Notes under the pieces: generated by a model | Seen by the model: only the letters and a program-made list of their open reading frames with translations | Told to the model about the DNA's origin: nothing | Databases searched by the model: none | Program-made: the position numbers and the translations under genes | NCBI RefSeq assembly: GCF_008079445.1 | Contig: NZ_VRYH01000002.1 | Location: forward strand, 434,001-498,000 | Source: Aidingimonas lacisalsi | GTDB lineage: Bacteria; Pseudomonadota; Gammaproteobacteria; Pseudomonadales; Halomonadaceae | Direction: 5' to 3' | DNA length: 64,000 bases | Part shown: one piece after another, positions 54,712-63,957 of the stretch | Numbering within the stretch: position 1 is the first letter of the stretch | Layout: the number at the start of each line of letters is the position of its first letter

Positions 54712-55905
54712 TCAATCAGTCCGCGCAAGTAACAGGGATGCATTGTTGCCGCCGAAGGCAAAGGAGTTGCTCAATGCAAGCGTCGGCCGGCATGGGCGGG
54801 CGGCCGTGATCAGCGGCAATTCGGGCAATTCTGGGTCGTAGTGACCATCATAGATATGGGGCGGATAACGCCCGTGTTCCAGGGCCAGCCAGCAGAACGC
54901 CGCTTCCAGGGCACCGGCAGCGCCCAGGGTATGACCGGTCAGTCCCTTGGTGGAACTGCATGCGGGACAGGCAGCGCCGAACAGGTCGGCGACCGCTCTG
55001 GCTTCCATCAAATCATTATGGTGAGTTCCGGTTCCATGCAGGTTGAGATAGTCGATGTCTGCGGGCATACGACCGGCTTGTCGCAGAGCGGCCTGCATGG
55101 CGGCATGAGCGCCACTGCCATCGGGGCGTGGAGCGGAAACGTGATACGCATCGGCACTCTCGCCGCTTCCGGCGAGTTGGATGCCGCCCTCGTCGCGCGT
55201 CATGACGAACAGGGCGGCAGCCTCACCGAGGTTGATGCCGTCTCGATTGAGGGAAAACGGCAGGCTGGGGCGGTCGCTGATCGCTTCAAGGCTGGCAAAC
55301 CCCTTGACCGTCAGCTGACACAGCGTATCGGCGCCGCCCGCTATGACGGCATCGCATTCTCCCGAGCGCAATAGTCGCCTGGCACTTGCCAACGCACGGG
55401 CACTTGAACTGCATGCCGTGGAGAGTGAGTAAGCAGGGCCGGTCAACGCCAGGCTCTCGGCGACGAAGTGTGCTGGGGCACCGAGTTCCTGTTGGGTATA
55501 ACGAAACGTGGGTGGGAAGGGTGCATGACGTCCGGCCATCGCCAGGGCCTGCTCGGTTTCGCTGATGCCTGAGGTGCTGGTGCCGATGACAGTGCCTATG
55601 CGTGATCGGGGGTAACGGTTGAGAACCCGATTCAATGGCTCTTCGAGCTGGGCCAGGGCCGTAGCGAGTAACCGGTTGTTGCGGCTGCGATGCATGGGTG
55701 GCCAGATGCTGTCATCGGATAATGGAGCGGTGACTTGCCCGATTGGCAAACAGCGCCCAGGGGTGAATGCATCGCTGTCGGTCAGCCCTCGCCGACCGCT
55801 GAACAGAGCTTCGACCACCGTCTCCCGGTCCCCACCAAGACTGCATACGATGGCTGGCGGGTGTAGTCGACATGCAATGGACGCCGATCGCTCATGTTCG
55901 CTCAT
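54712..55905 (-). CDS. apeO: Beta-ketoacyl-ACP synthase, aryl-polyene type
   Basis: Decarboxylating ketosynthase of 397 residues with the complete triad: Cys165 (LSTACSSSARA), His290 (LNLHGTGTHHND) and His325 (STKGLTGHTLGAAG). A full triad shows it is the catalytic chain, not the chain-length factor. In E. coli the ApeO/ApeC heterodimer builds the polyene; ApeC would be outside this window. Its start overlaps the DUF3261 gene by 4 bp. Confidence 0.88.
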   Translation of the reverse strand: MSEHERSASIACRLHPPAIVCSLGGDRETVVEALFSGRRGLTDSDAFTPGRCLPIGQVTAPLSDDSIWPPMHRSRNNRLLATALAQLEEPLNRVLNRYPRSRIGTVIGTSTSGISETEQALAMAGRHAPFPPTFRYTQQELGAPAHFVAESLALTGPAYSLSTACSSSARALASARRLLRSGECDAVIAGGADTLCQLTVKGFASLEAISDRPSLPFSLNRDGINLGEAAALFVMTRDEGGIQLAGSGESADAYHVSAPRPDGSGAHAAMQAALRQAGRMPADIDYLNLHGTGTHHNDLMEARAVADLFGAACPACSSTKGLTGHTLGAAGALEAAFCWLALEHGRYPPHIYDGHYDPELPELPLITAARPCRPTLALSNSFAFGGNNASLLLARTD

Positions 55906-56498
55906 GGGGACGCTTCCTCGAGCGGTTCGATGTGGAGACGATAGCGGCCCTGACGATCATCGAGCAAGACGGCGTCACGCCGAGCGGCAGAGGTCGATGC
56001 CGGCGTGATGCGTGATATCGTCTTGCCACGATGACGGATGACCCGAGTGTCATCTTCTATCTGGATGGACCAAGGGCTCCCCTTGAAAGCAGCGTCCAGT
56101 GCGTCCGTGGGCCAGAGACTCCATTCAAGCCGTGCGGCCAGCCATGCCGGCGGAAATGGCAATGCCTGCTCAAGGGCGTCGCGGGGGACATCGCCGGGCT
56201 CGTAGCGGCTGATATCACTGTCGTGTACCAACGTGACCAACCGCTGTCCCTGGGGGGTCAGGAGGGCCGCCCGTAATTGCGCATCATCGAGTCTTATCAC
56301 CCCGATCAGCGTCCGGCTTGCCTTGACGTCGTCGTACGGAGTGAACGTTAGCCGGCGCGTGATCGCATCGGCGGTGACCGGTGCTGCCATGAAATCCGGT
56401 GACGGTGAGATAGTGGGGCTCGATGAGCATCCTGATAGCCCGGTCAGGACGATCAATGCAGGCATGATGCGATACAGGACAAGCCGGATCAATCTCAT
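55902..56498 (-). CDS. DUF3261 lipoprotein of the aryl-polyene cluster
   Basis: Predicted outer-membrane lipoprotein of 198 residues with a lipobox LTGLSGC (lipidated Cys about 24). The rest follows DUF3261 proteins regularly found in aryl-polyene clusters (FTPYDDVKASRTLIGVIRLDD; LPFPPAWLAARLEWSLWP). Its biochemical role is not known; together with LolA-type proteins and the MMPL pump it is thought to move or anchor the polyene in the outer membrane. Coupled by 4-bp overlaps on both sides. Confidence 0.82.
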   Translation of the reverse strand: MRLIRLVLYRIMPALIVLTGLSGCSSSPTISPSPDFMAAPVTADAITRRLTFTPYDDVKASRTLIGVIRLDDAQLRAALLTPQGQRLVTLVHDSDISRYEPGDVPRDALEQALPFPPAWLAARLEWSLWPTDALDAAFKGSPWSIQIEDDTRVIRHRGKTISRITPASTSAARRDAVLLDDRQGRYRLHIEPLEEASP

Positions 56499-57766
56499 GC
56501 CCGTCCCTCTGCTGTCGAGGGGTGATGACCACAGAGTTCGGCAAGCGTCGTCAGACGTTTCTGGGGTGAGGTGACGAAGGGGTTGTCGCTATCCCATGCA
56601 TAGCCTGCGAGTACGGCGCTAATCATGCGCTTGAGTTCCTGAGGGTGGGAACCATGGAAAATGATCGACTGTAGACGTCCATCGTACCAGGCATCCACAA
56701 AGGCTCGAAAAGTGTCGATCCCGCGTCGCAACGGCTCCTCGAACTCTGCCTGCCAGTCGACCCATTGACCCTCCAATTGGCGCTCTACCAGGGGAGCCGC
56801 CATGCTGGCCGACCGCAGCGCGATGGTGACACCGGAGGAAAAGACCGGATCGAGAAATTCGCCGGCATTGCCAAGCAGCGCATAGCCGGGACCATGCAGT
56901 CGGTCGACATCGGCAGCATAGCCTTGTAGCTCGTCAACGGGACGTATGACACGTGCTCGCTTCAGCAAGGAGCGATAACGCGGTTCGGCAGAGATCCAGT
57001 AATGCCAGCGTTCCATGGCATCGTTACCAGCGCGTGACAAGGTGTCGATATCGCCGACGACACCAACCGATGAATGCCCATTGGCGAACGGGATCAGCCA
57101 GTACCAGACCGAGTCATCGGCAGGGTGCACACCGATGAGAATTTTCTCCCGATCGAAGTCGGGATCGTTGATATGGTCCTCGACATGGGTGAATAACGCC
57201 ATGCGAGGCTCCATGCGTGGATGACGGCTCAACGCCAGCAGCCGTGCCAGCACGCGTCCGTAGCCGCTGGCGTCGAGTACGAAGCGTGCCGTCAGATGGG
57301 ATTCCCGGCCGTCGTCATCGGTGACACGCAAGCGAGGGCGTTCATCGTCGGGTTGGAAATCGGTGACGGACATGCCGAATGAGACGTGTGCTCCGTGGCT
57401 GCTGGCGGCTTGTATCAGACGATGATCGAAATCGGCACGCTCGACCTGATAGGTCGTTCCCCAGCCGGCGCTGAATTTGTCACGAAAATCGATGGCCGTC
57501 TGCTTGTCGTTGCGCGAGAAGACCGCGCCATTCTTGTGCTGATACCCGCCGGCCTGAACCGTCTCCAGCAACCCCGACTCGTCCAGATGCAGCATGCACT
57601 GAGGGAGCAGGCTTTCGCCGATGGCAAAGCGGGGGAAATGGTTGCGTTCCAGGACCTCGACATGCAGGCCGTCACGGGCAAGTCGCGATGCAGCGGCGGC
57701 GCCTGCGGGACCGGCACCGATCACTATGACATCGGCATCGACGGAGGGCGGAGACTCATTCGGCAT
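56495..57766 (-). CDS. FAD-dependent oxidoreductase / halogenase-like protein of the aryl-polyene cluster
   Basis: Flavoprotein of 423 residues. GAGPAGAAAASRLARDG (about 18-34) binds FAD. W221-x-W223-x-I225-P226 (VWYWLIPF) matches the WxWxIP motif of flavin-dependent halogenases, and Lys78 in QHKNGAVF falls where the halogenase catalytic Lys lies. Homologues occur in aryl-polyene and xanthomonadin clusters. It could halogenate or hydroxylate the aryl head, or be a desaturase-like enzyme. Start ATG 57766 overlaps the end of the MMPL gene. Confidence 0.8.
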   Translation of the reverse strand: MPNESPPSVDADVIVIGAGPAGAAAASRLARDGLHVEVLERNHFPRFAIGESLLPQCMLHLDESGLLETVQAGGYQHKNGAVFSRNDKQTAIDFRDKFSAGWGTTYQVERADFDHRLIQAASSHGAHVSFGMSVTDFQPDDERPRLRVTDDDGRESHLTARFVLDASGYGRVLARLLALSRHPRMEPRMALFTHVEDHINDPDFDREKILIGVHPADDSVWYWLIPFANGHSSVGVVGDIDTLSRAGNDAMERWHYWISAEPRYRSLLKRARVIRPVDELQGYAADVDRLHGPGYALLGNAGEFLDPVFSSGVTIALRSASMAAPLVERQLEGQWVDWQAEFEEPLRRGIDTFRAFVDAWYDGRLQSIIFHGSHPQELKRMISAVLAGYAWDSDNPFVTSPQKRLTTLAELCGHHPSTAEGRA

Positions 57767-60104
57767 GGGATATCTCCCGTATCGCGACAGTCGCCGTGGG
57801 GCGACTCCAAGGAACCAGTAGCCATACAATAGCCAGCCCCGTCAAGCACGCTAGCCCCATGTAGTGCAGGGCAGGCGTGGCGCTGAATGACAATAGACCG
57901 AAGGCGAGCATACTGCTGAGTGTCGACAGGCTGATGGCAAGCCAGGTCGATGATCGGCGGGCGTGTTCCACGGTGAAGATACCGGCGTCCAGGCCAATGC
58001 CAAGAACCAGCAGCAGCCCCAACTGGCTAAAGACATTGAGCGGTATGCCTGATACGGCGAACAGGGAGAGCACGCCAAGGACGGCACCCAGAGGCGGCGT
58101 CAGCACGCGCCAGGCATCACGGCGATAACGCCAGATCATGATCGGCACCAGACCCGCAACGGCCAAGGCGACCCACCCAGCAATATGTTGACGCCATGTC
58201 CCCAGCAGACCCGATAGGTGCTTGGCACGATTCACATAGGTGACGCCTGGGTGTCGATCGGCCAGTGTCGCCAGCCGTTGATCCATGTTCGAGCCATTCG
58301 TCCCTGTAATGACCAGGGTGGCGGCCATGTCTCCCGCCGACGTTTTCCCGAGCCATAAGCGTTGCTGGAGATCGCCCAGGGGAGAAGCCAGCCACTCATG
58401 AATGCTCAGGAAAGGAGCGTCCTGCAACGATGCCCTGGCCCGCTCAATGGTGTCTTCAGGTAGCCCCGCTTGTGCCACCAGCGTTTCCAGAGGTGTGCCA
58501 TACAGTTGGCGTACACGCTGTAGGTCCGCTCGTTGTTGGCTGCGGGGCGGTACATTATTGGCCAGACTGTCGTAATTCAGCGCATCGTTGCTGTCGCGCC
58601 AGGCATCCAGGGTATCGCCTATCTCATCCAGGCGGGTCAATAGCGCATTGTCGCTCGACGCTTTCACGAGGAAAAACCGATTGCCGGTATCGCTCCCCAG
58701 CAACCGTTGCACATCTTGCTCTTCTTCGAGCAGCGCGGGGGGGGAGGGGTTCAGCAGTTGCAGCGAGTCATTGACCGTCAGTGTCGTGGCGACTAGCGTG
58801 ACCAAGAGTCCTCCACCCAGTATCAGGACCCGCGGTGACAGCCGTCGCCGCGGTGTCGTCCAGTGCCATAACCATTCCGCCAAGCGTGCGGCATGGGGCT
58901 GGCCAGGGAGAGCAAAGCGAGGCAACCACAAGACCACGGTGAGCCAGGCACCCAACAGGCCAAGAGCGGCAAACACTGCCATTTGTCGGAGACCGGGCAT
59001 GGGAGTCAGGGCCTGGGCCAGGTAGGCCAGCAGGCTGGATACCAGGCCTAGCACCAATCCCGGTAATAGTCGTTTGAGCTGGAAACGCGCCCCATGGGCG
59101 ACACGGTCGCATTGCAGATGGAGTGCGTAGTCGATGGCGATCCCGATCAGGCTGGCGCCAAAGGCCAGGGTCAGAAGGTGCAAACGGTCGAAGATGAGCA
59201 GGGTCAGGGGCAGTGCGAAAAGCAAGCCACCGCCCAGCGGCAGCAGCATATGCAATAGCACCCTTGGCGAGCGGAAGACGACCAGCAGAATCGTGACCAG
59301 CCCGAAGAGCGCCCCCAGGCCGATGGTCGTGATTTCCCGCTTGGCTTGTTCGGCACCGGCGGCCGCATGAAAGATCAGCCCGGAACGCATGAGGCTGGCG
59401 TCGGGTCGCTCGTCCTTGAATGCTTGCAGGGTATCGGTGAGTGCGCGCTGTGCCTCCAGGTCATAGGGGTGACTTGCCAGCCGGCCCATCAGTAACGCAT
59501 GGCGACGGCCATCCTCCGTTACGGTGAGCAAGCCGTCATGAGGCGTCATGCGATTGCCCTTGCGTTCATTCAGCCAGGTATCGAGAAGTCCGAAAGGATC
59601 GGTTATCGGTCGGGGCGTGCCGGCGGGAGAGAATAGGTCGCGCATGGCCGTTGTCACGAGCTGGCGGGTATCGCCACTATCGATCTGCTCACGAATGGCC
59701 GGAGTCAACAAACGATAGCGATACCGGTCCAGCGACTCGCGTGGATCGTCGTCGGCCAGATCCTGGGGGCGCCAGTCGAGCTGGTCCAGCAAGGGCCTAC
59801 CGTCGTCCGGGTCGCCACGACGAGCATTCTCGAGACGCCGGGCCAAGTCGGTGGCAGCTTCCTTGAGGACAGGTGACGACAGCACCAGTACGAAACGCGC
59901 CTCGAAGCCTGTGCTGAGCTGGTTGGCGGCTTGCTCCACCAGCGGGGATTGGCGGTCTTCGGGCAACATGGCGGTAAGCCGGGTGTCGGTCGGCAAGCCA
60001 TCGCGTAATTGCCATGCCAGGGCAATGGCACATGCCAGGAGCACCAATAGCCATAGGGTAGCTAGCTGACGAGCCCGTTTATCGTATTCAGGCGTCGTCG
60101 ACAT
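57756..60104 (-). CDS. MMPL-family exporter of the aryl-polyene cluster
   Basis: RND-superfamily membrane protein of 782 residues with two repeats, each of one helix, a large periplasmic loop (about 40-260 and 460-650) and five helices; FGASLIGIAIDYALHLQ carries the acidic residue of the proton path, and VLGIGLDAGIFTVEHARRS is its counterpart in the second half. It probably exports the aryl-polyene lipid. ATG 60104 follows GAGG by 6 bases; longer starts up to 60128 overlap LolA more. It overlaps the lolA gene by 17 bp. Confidence 0.88.
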   Translation of the reverse strand: MSTTPEYDKRARQLATLWLLVLLACAIALAWQLRDGLPTDTRLTAMLPEDRQSPLVEQAANQLSTGFEARFVLVLSSPVLKEAATDLARRLENARRGDPDDGRPLLDQLDWRPQDLADDDPRESLDRYRYRLLTPAIREQIDSGDTRQLVTTAMRDLFSPAGTPRPITDPFGLLDTWLNERKGNRMTPHDGLLTVTEDGRRHALLMGRLASHPYDLEAQRALTDTLQAFKDERPDASLMRSGLIFHAAAGAEQAKREITTIGLGALFGLVTILLVVFRSPRVLLHMLLPLGGGLLFALPLTLLIFDRLHLLTLAFGASLIGIAIDYALHLQCDRVAHGARFQLKRLLPGLVLGLVSSLLAYLAQALTPMPGLRQMAVFAALGLLGAWLTVVLWLPRFALPGQPHAARLAEWLWHWTTPRRRLSPRVLILGGGLLVTLVATTLTVNDSLQLLNPSPPALLEEEQDVQRLLGSDTGNRFFLVKASSDNALLTRLDEIGDTLDAWRDSNDALNYDSLANNVPPRSQQRADLQRVRQLYGTPLETLVAQAGLPEDTIERARASLQDAPFLSIHEWLASPLGDLQQRLWLGKTSAGDMAATLVITGTNGSNMDQRLATLADRHPGVTYVNRAKHLSGLLGTWRQHIAGWVALAVAGLVPIMIWRYRRDAWRVLTPPLGAVLGVLSLFAVSGIPLNVFSQLGLLLVLGIGLDAGIFTVEHARRSSTWLAISLSTLSSMLAFGLLSFSATPALHYMGLACLTGLAIVWLLVPWSRPTATVAIREISHAE

Positions 60105-60678
60105 GCCCTGCCTCATCACCATCGGCATGTGACGTCTCTATGACGTGCTGATGGGAGAAGTCGACCTGTAGCACGTCCTCGTTGGCTGCGTGAAGTTCGA
60201 GTCTTTCCAGAAACTCGGCACCTTTCAGTTCAATGCTGACGATACGTCCTCGCAGAGCATCGCTATCGGGCGTCAATGTAACGCGCCACTGGTTGGCGTT
60301 GCCGTTAAGGTCAAGGTCGAAGTGCGCATCCAGTGCTTGCCAGTCGCCCTCCAGTAGTTGCAGGAAAAGCGAAGCGACCTGGTTTTCGCGTGTGTCATTG
60401 TTATCTTGGTCAGCCAAGTTCGACACGGAGTCCGGTGTAAACTCCAGACGGTCCTCTACCGGCGATTCGATGGACCAGACGATGCGTTCATCGCGTACGT
60501 AACGGAACCGGCCTTGGCTGTCTAGTCGGGTGTCGAGGTCGGCCAGATAGCGCTGTTGTTCGAACTGTCCTGCGAGCCCCGGGATGTCGTGCAGGCGGTC
60601 TTGCAAGTCGTCGAGATCGAATGCCAGCGCCTGTACGGGAAACAGCAGCGCGATACATAGCGGCCAATGTCGGCACAT
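60088..60678 (-). CDS. LolA-like carrier protein of the aryl-polyene cluster
   Basis: Periplasmic protein of 196 residues: signal peptide (CRHWPLCIALLFPVQALA) and a LolA domain with PGLAGQFEQQRYLADLDTRLDSQGRFRYVRDERIVWSIESP. LolA-type proteins in these clusters are believed to ferry the polyene lipid or a lipoprotein from the inner to the outer membrane. Start ATG 60678 follows AGGAGG. It is sequence-related to the cluster's second LolA-like gene at 52064. Confidence 0.85.
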   Translation of the reverse strand: MCRHWPLCIALLFPVQALAFDLDDLQDRLHDIPGLAGQFEQQRYLADLDTRLDSQGRFRYVRDERIVWSIESPVEDRLEFTPDSVSNLADQDNNDTRENQVASLFLQLLEGDWQALDAHFDLDLNGNANQWRVTLTPDSDALRGRIVSIELKGAEFLERLELHAANEDVLQVDFSHQHVIETSHADGDEAGHVDDA

Positions 60679-60696
60679 GGACACCTCCTGACTGGG

Positions 60697-62262
60697 TCAA
60701 TGGACGTATAAGCGCTCGGTAATGCTTTCGAGATGCTCGCAGAGCAGGCGAAGTTCCGTGTCCAGGGCGCGATCCTCGTCGACAAAGGCGAACCATGCAC
60801 GGCAGTGGGACTGAAAGTGGGCCAGTTCGTCGGGTAGGACAGCCTCTTGACGGCGACGCAGGTCGACCGCCTGGCAGGCGGCATGCAGTACGGCGGCACC
60901 GACTTGTTCCGTCAGCACGAGGACGCGCATGGCATCGCGGGCCGCGATGGAGCCCATGCTGACCTTGTCCTGATTATGGCATTCCGTGGAACGTGAAAAG
61001 ACGCTGGCCGGCATGGTGGCCTTGAGGGCTTCGGCAGTCCATGCCGACACACCTATCTGGACGGCCTTGTAACCGTGGTTCAAGGGTGCCCGTTCGGCAC
61101 TGGCGCCACTCAAGTTGTCGGCTAAGCCGTGGTTGTAGCGTGGATCGACGAGCAGGGCCAACTGGCGGTCAAGCAGGTCGGCAAGGTTGGCCACCAGCGT
61201 TTTCAGAGAATCCATGGCAAAGGCGATATGGCCGCCGTAAAAATGTCCGCCATGCATGACCTTGTTACCGACGGGATCGATCAACGGGTTGTCGTTGGCG
61301 CTATTCAGCTCATTTTCGATGAAATGGCGAAGCCATGGCAGGCTATCTTCAAGCACCCCGATCACGTGGGGGGCACAGCGAGTCGAATAACGATCCTGTA
61401 GCCGGGAAGAATTGCGTGGGGCGTCGTGGTCATCATCGTGATATCCGAGGTCATGGCGGAGTCGCTCTGCTACGCGTTGTTGCCCAATGTGTGGCTTGGC
61501 GGCGAAGAGCCCTGCATCGAAATGGTGGGGATTGCCGTTGAGCGCCCAGACGTTCATGGCCGTGAGGCGCGTAGATAGCCGCGAGAGCCGTTCGGCACGC
61601 GTCCAGGCGAGGCAGGCCAGCGCCGTCATTACGGCAGTCCCGTTCATTAACGCCAGACCTTCCTTGGGGCGTAACTGGTAAGGGGCGACACCTCGCTCCG
61701 ACAAGGCCTCGTGAGTTGGGCGCCGCTGGCCGTTATCGAAGACCTCGCGTTCACCGCATATCACGGCGGCCAGATAGGATAGCGGTGTCAGGTCGCCACT
61801 GGCTCCGACCGACCCCTCGGCGGGTATGACGGGCATCAGATCGGACTCCAGCAGCCAGGCGAGACGTTCGAGAAGTTCGACACTGACTCCCGAGACCCCC
61901 TGACAGAGCGACACCAGTCGAACCAGCACGACGGCTCGTGTTTCTTCGAGGGTCAGCATCTCACCGAGCCCACAGCCATGGAAGGTGTAAAGGTGGCGAG
62001 GCAGCTCGGCGTGTTGTTCGGCAGGGACGGGGCGGGTGCAGGCATCACCGTACCCGGTCGTGACACCATAGATCACGCCCTCCTCCGCGAGAAGTCGATC
62101 AAGGAAAGCCGGCCCGGCGGCAATGCGGCGCCGAAATTCCGGGTCCTCCGAGAGCACGACCCGCATGCGCCGATGCGCAACGGCGTGAACCGTTTCGAGA
62201 TTCACGGGACTGCCGTCGAGGACCACGGTCGCCGTCGAGGGCTTAGTAAACGGTGCGGTCAT
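60697..62262 (-). CDS. Aromatic amino acid ammonia-lyase (HAL/PAL/TAL family)
   Basis: MIO-dependent lyase of 521 residues. The Ala154-Ser155-Gly156 triad in GSVGASGDLTPLSY self-condenses to the prosthetic group; Tyr65 lies in VIYGVTTGYG. Substrate-selecting positions read Phe94-His95 (LYTFHGCGLG), where histidine lyases have Ser-His and tyrosine lyases His-Leu. In aryl-polyene clusters the enzyme likely makes the aryl acrylate starter (cinnamate or p-coumarate). Its ATG overlaps the acyltransferase stop by 20 bp. Confidence 0.88.
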   Translation of the reverse strand: MTAPFTKPSTATVVLDGSPVNLETVHAVAHRRMRVVLSEDPEFRRRIAAGPAFLDRLLAEEGVIYGVTTGYGDACTRPVPAEQHAELPRHLYTFHGCGLGEMLTLEETRAVVLVRLVSLCQGVSGVSVELLERLAWLLESDLMPVIPAEGSVGASGDLTPLSYLAAVICGEREVFDNGQRRPTHEALSERGVAPYQLRPKEGLALMNGTAVMTALACLAWTRAERLSRLSTRLTAMNVWALNGNPHHFDAGLFAAKPHIGQQRVAERLRHDLGYHDDDHDAPRNSSRLQDRYSTRCAPHVIGVLEDSLPWLRHFIENELNSANDNPLIDPVGNKVMHGGHFYGGHIAFAMDSLKTLVANLADLLDRQLALLVDPRYNHGLADNLSGASAERAPLNHGYKAVQIGVSAWTAEALKATMPASVFSRSTECHNQDKVSMGSIAARDAMRVLVLTEQVGAAVLHAACQAVDLRRRQEAVLPDELAHFQSHCRAWFAFVDEDRALDTELRLLCEHLESITERLYVH

Positions 62263-63196
62263 GGCAGTGCCAGAAGTCGAAGAAATTGAACCATTGAAGG
62301 GGGTAGCGCCGACACTGGTCGGTTAGCCACTCCACGTAGCGTTGCATGGCATCGCTGCACCAAGCCTCACGGTCGCATCGCCGCAGTGTCGTCGTATCGT
62401 CGAACACGCGAAACTCGACACGATGTCCCTGTTCATCGCGTAGGCAACTCAACGTGTAGATGGGGCATCGGAGCAGGCTCGCCAACCGGAAGGGCCCCTC
62501 AGGAAAGGGCGCTGTCGCGCCGAGGAAATCGAGACGACGGGTACGCCCGTCTTCACTCAACGGAATCCGATCGGCGGCAATGACGACGAATCCGCCGGCA
62601 TTGATGCGTTCGGCGAGCCGTATGGCGGTCGCGGGCGTGATGTCGCTGACCTCGATGATTTCAGGACCGCGTCGCAATGTCGATCTGTCGAGCAGCTGGT
62701 TGAATTTACGGGCGTTGTGGGTGTGCATCAGTTGAGTGACATGGAAGTCATCGCGAGAGTCGCTCAAGGCGCTGCATATTTCGAGGTTGCCGATGTGCGA
62801 GACCAGCATCACGCCCCCCCGGCCGCTGCGAATGGCACTATCCAGGCAGGCACGGTCTTCGGCGCTCAAGGATATGTCAGGCGTCACACCGCTCCATGCA
62901 TCCACCTTATCCATCAAGGATTGGCCGAAGGCCCAGAAATGTCGCAGCCCTAACCAGGCTGGCCAACGGGGAGCGTGGCCGGCATGCACCGGCCAGACTC
63001 GCGCCAGGTAGTCGCGCGATGCCCGGCGTGGCAGTGAATGGCTGCAATAATAATAGACAATCACGAAACCGAGCATGATGCGGAAAGGAAGTCGGCCCAG
63101 CCGTCGGCGAATCCACACCATGATACGCATGCCGATAAGGGTGCCGGATTCCTGGATACGCGCCCAATGTTGTGGTGAACGGGCCGATGCCTTCAT
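62243..63196 (-). CDS. LpxL-like lipid acyltransferase of the aryl-polyene cluster
   Basis: Inner-membrane acyltransferase of 317 residues with one N-terminal hydrophobic segment (about 33-50) and the lauroyltransferase-like block GGVMLVSHIGNLEICSAL (catalytic His and acidic residue), followed by VVIAADRIPLS and FPEGPFRLASLLRCPIYTL. In these clusters the homologue attaches the aryl-polyene acid to a glycolipid anchor. Coupled by ATGA with the glycosyltransferase gene. Confidence 0.87.
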   Translation of the reverse strand: MKASARSPQHWARIQESGTLIGMRIMVWIRRRLGRLPFRIMLGFVIVYYYCSHSLPRRASRDYLARVWPVHAGHAPRWPAWLGLRHFWAFGQSLMDKVDAWSGVTPDISLSAEDRACLDSAIRSGRGGVMLVSHIGNLEICSALSDSRDDFHVTQLMHTHNARKFNQLLDRSTLRRGPEIIEVSDITPATAIRLAERINAGGFVVIAADRIPLSEDGRTRRLDFLGATAPFPEGPFRLASLLRCPIYTLSCLRDEQGHRVEFRVFDDTTTLRRCDREAWCSDAMQRYVEWLTDQCRRYPLQWFNFFDFWHCHDRTVY

Positions 63197-63957
63197 CCGT
63201 GAGTCCTTGATGTCATCACTCGTCGCTTCAACAGTGTCGGTAAACGCCTGACCATGCCCAGAAACAGTCGTCCATGCATGGCCGCCAATAGTACGTTGTC
63301 ATGCCAGAGGTCGAAATGCGATACGCCATCCAGGGGGTAATGCACTCTGACCGGCAGGTTCTTCACGGGCAGCCCCGCCCATGACCAGCGCACTGGCAAC
63401 TCGGTGTCGAATTCCATTCTGTTGCCACACGAATGGCGTGACAGCAGGCGGTTCGTTCGCTGCACCGGATAGAGCTTGACGCCACACATGGTATCGCGCA
63501 GCGTCAAGCTGAGCGTATTGACCCACACCATGACATGCGTGGCATAACGGGAATAGAAACGGTGGCGTGGCACGCTGTCGTCAAAACGGGGATAGCCGAT
63601 ACGTAACTCCTCCTGGGCGGCGTTCAGGTCTGCCAGGAAAGGGGCGAAGTCGTCTGGCTCATGCTGCCCGTCAGCATCCACTTGCAGCGCATGCGTAAAC
63701 CCCAGGGCTTCAGCTCGCGATAACCCGGCCTTCACGGCGGCGCCTTTGCCACGGTTTTCGGGCAGTCGCACCAATATGACATCGTGCGCTGATGCAAGTT
63801 CGTCGAGCACATCGGCACATTCATGATGGCTACCGTCGTCGATCAGTAACAGAGGAATCTCGAAACGGCGCACGTTCATGCAGGTTCGGCGAATGGCCTG
63901 GGCATGGTTGTATACCGGTATCAGCAGACATGGGCGGGCAGGCACATCATCCGTCAT
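63193..63957 (-). CDS. GT2 glycosyltransferase of the aryl-polyene cluster
   Basis: Glycosyltransferase of 254 residues of the dolichol-phosphate-mannose/DPG type: CLLIPVYNHAQAI, LLLIDDGSHHE, the DxD-like VDADGQHEPDD and the C-terminal EFDTELPVRWSWAGLPVKNLPVRVHYP. It likely builds the sugar or glycolipid part of the polyene. ATG 63957 overlaps the end of the ligase gene by 11 bp; upstream codons of this frame are inside the ligase. Confidence 0.87.
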   Translation of the reverse strand: MTDDVPARPCLLIPVYNHAQAIRRTCMNVRRFEIPLLLIDDGSHHECADVLDELASAHDVILVRLPENRGKGAAVKAGLSRAEALGFTHALQVDADGQHEPDDFAPFLADLNAAQEELRIGYPRFDDSVPRHRFYSRYATHVMVWVNTLSLTLRDTMCGVKLYPVQRTNRLLSRHSCGNRMEFDTELPVRWSWAGLPVKNLPVRVHYPLDGVSHFDLWHDNVLLAAMHGRLFLGMVRRLPTLLKRRVMTSRTHG

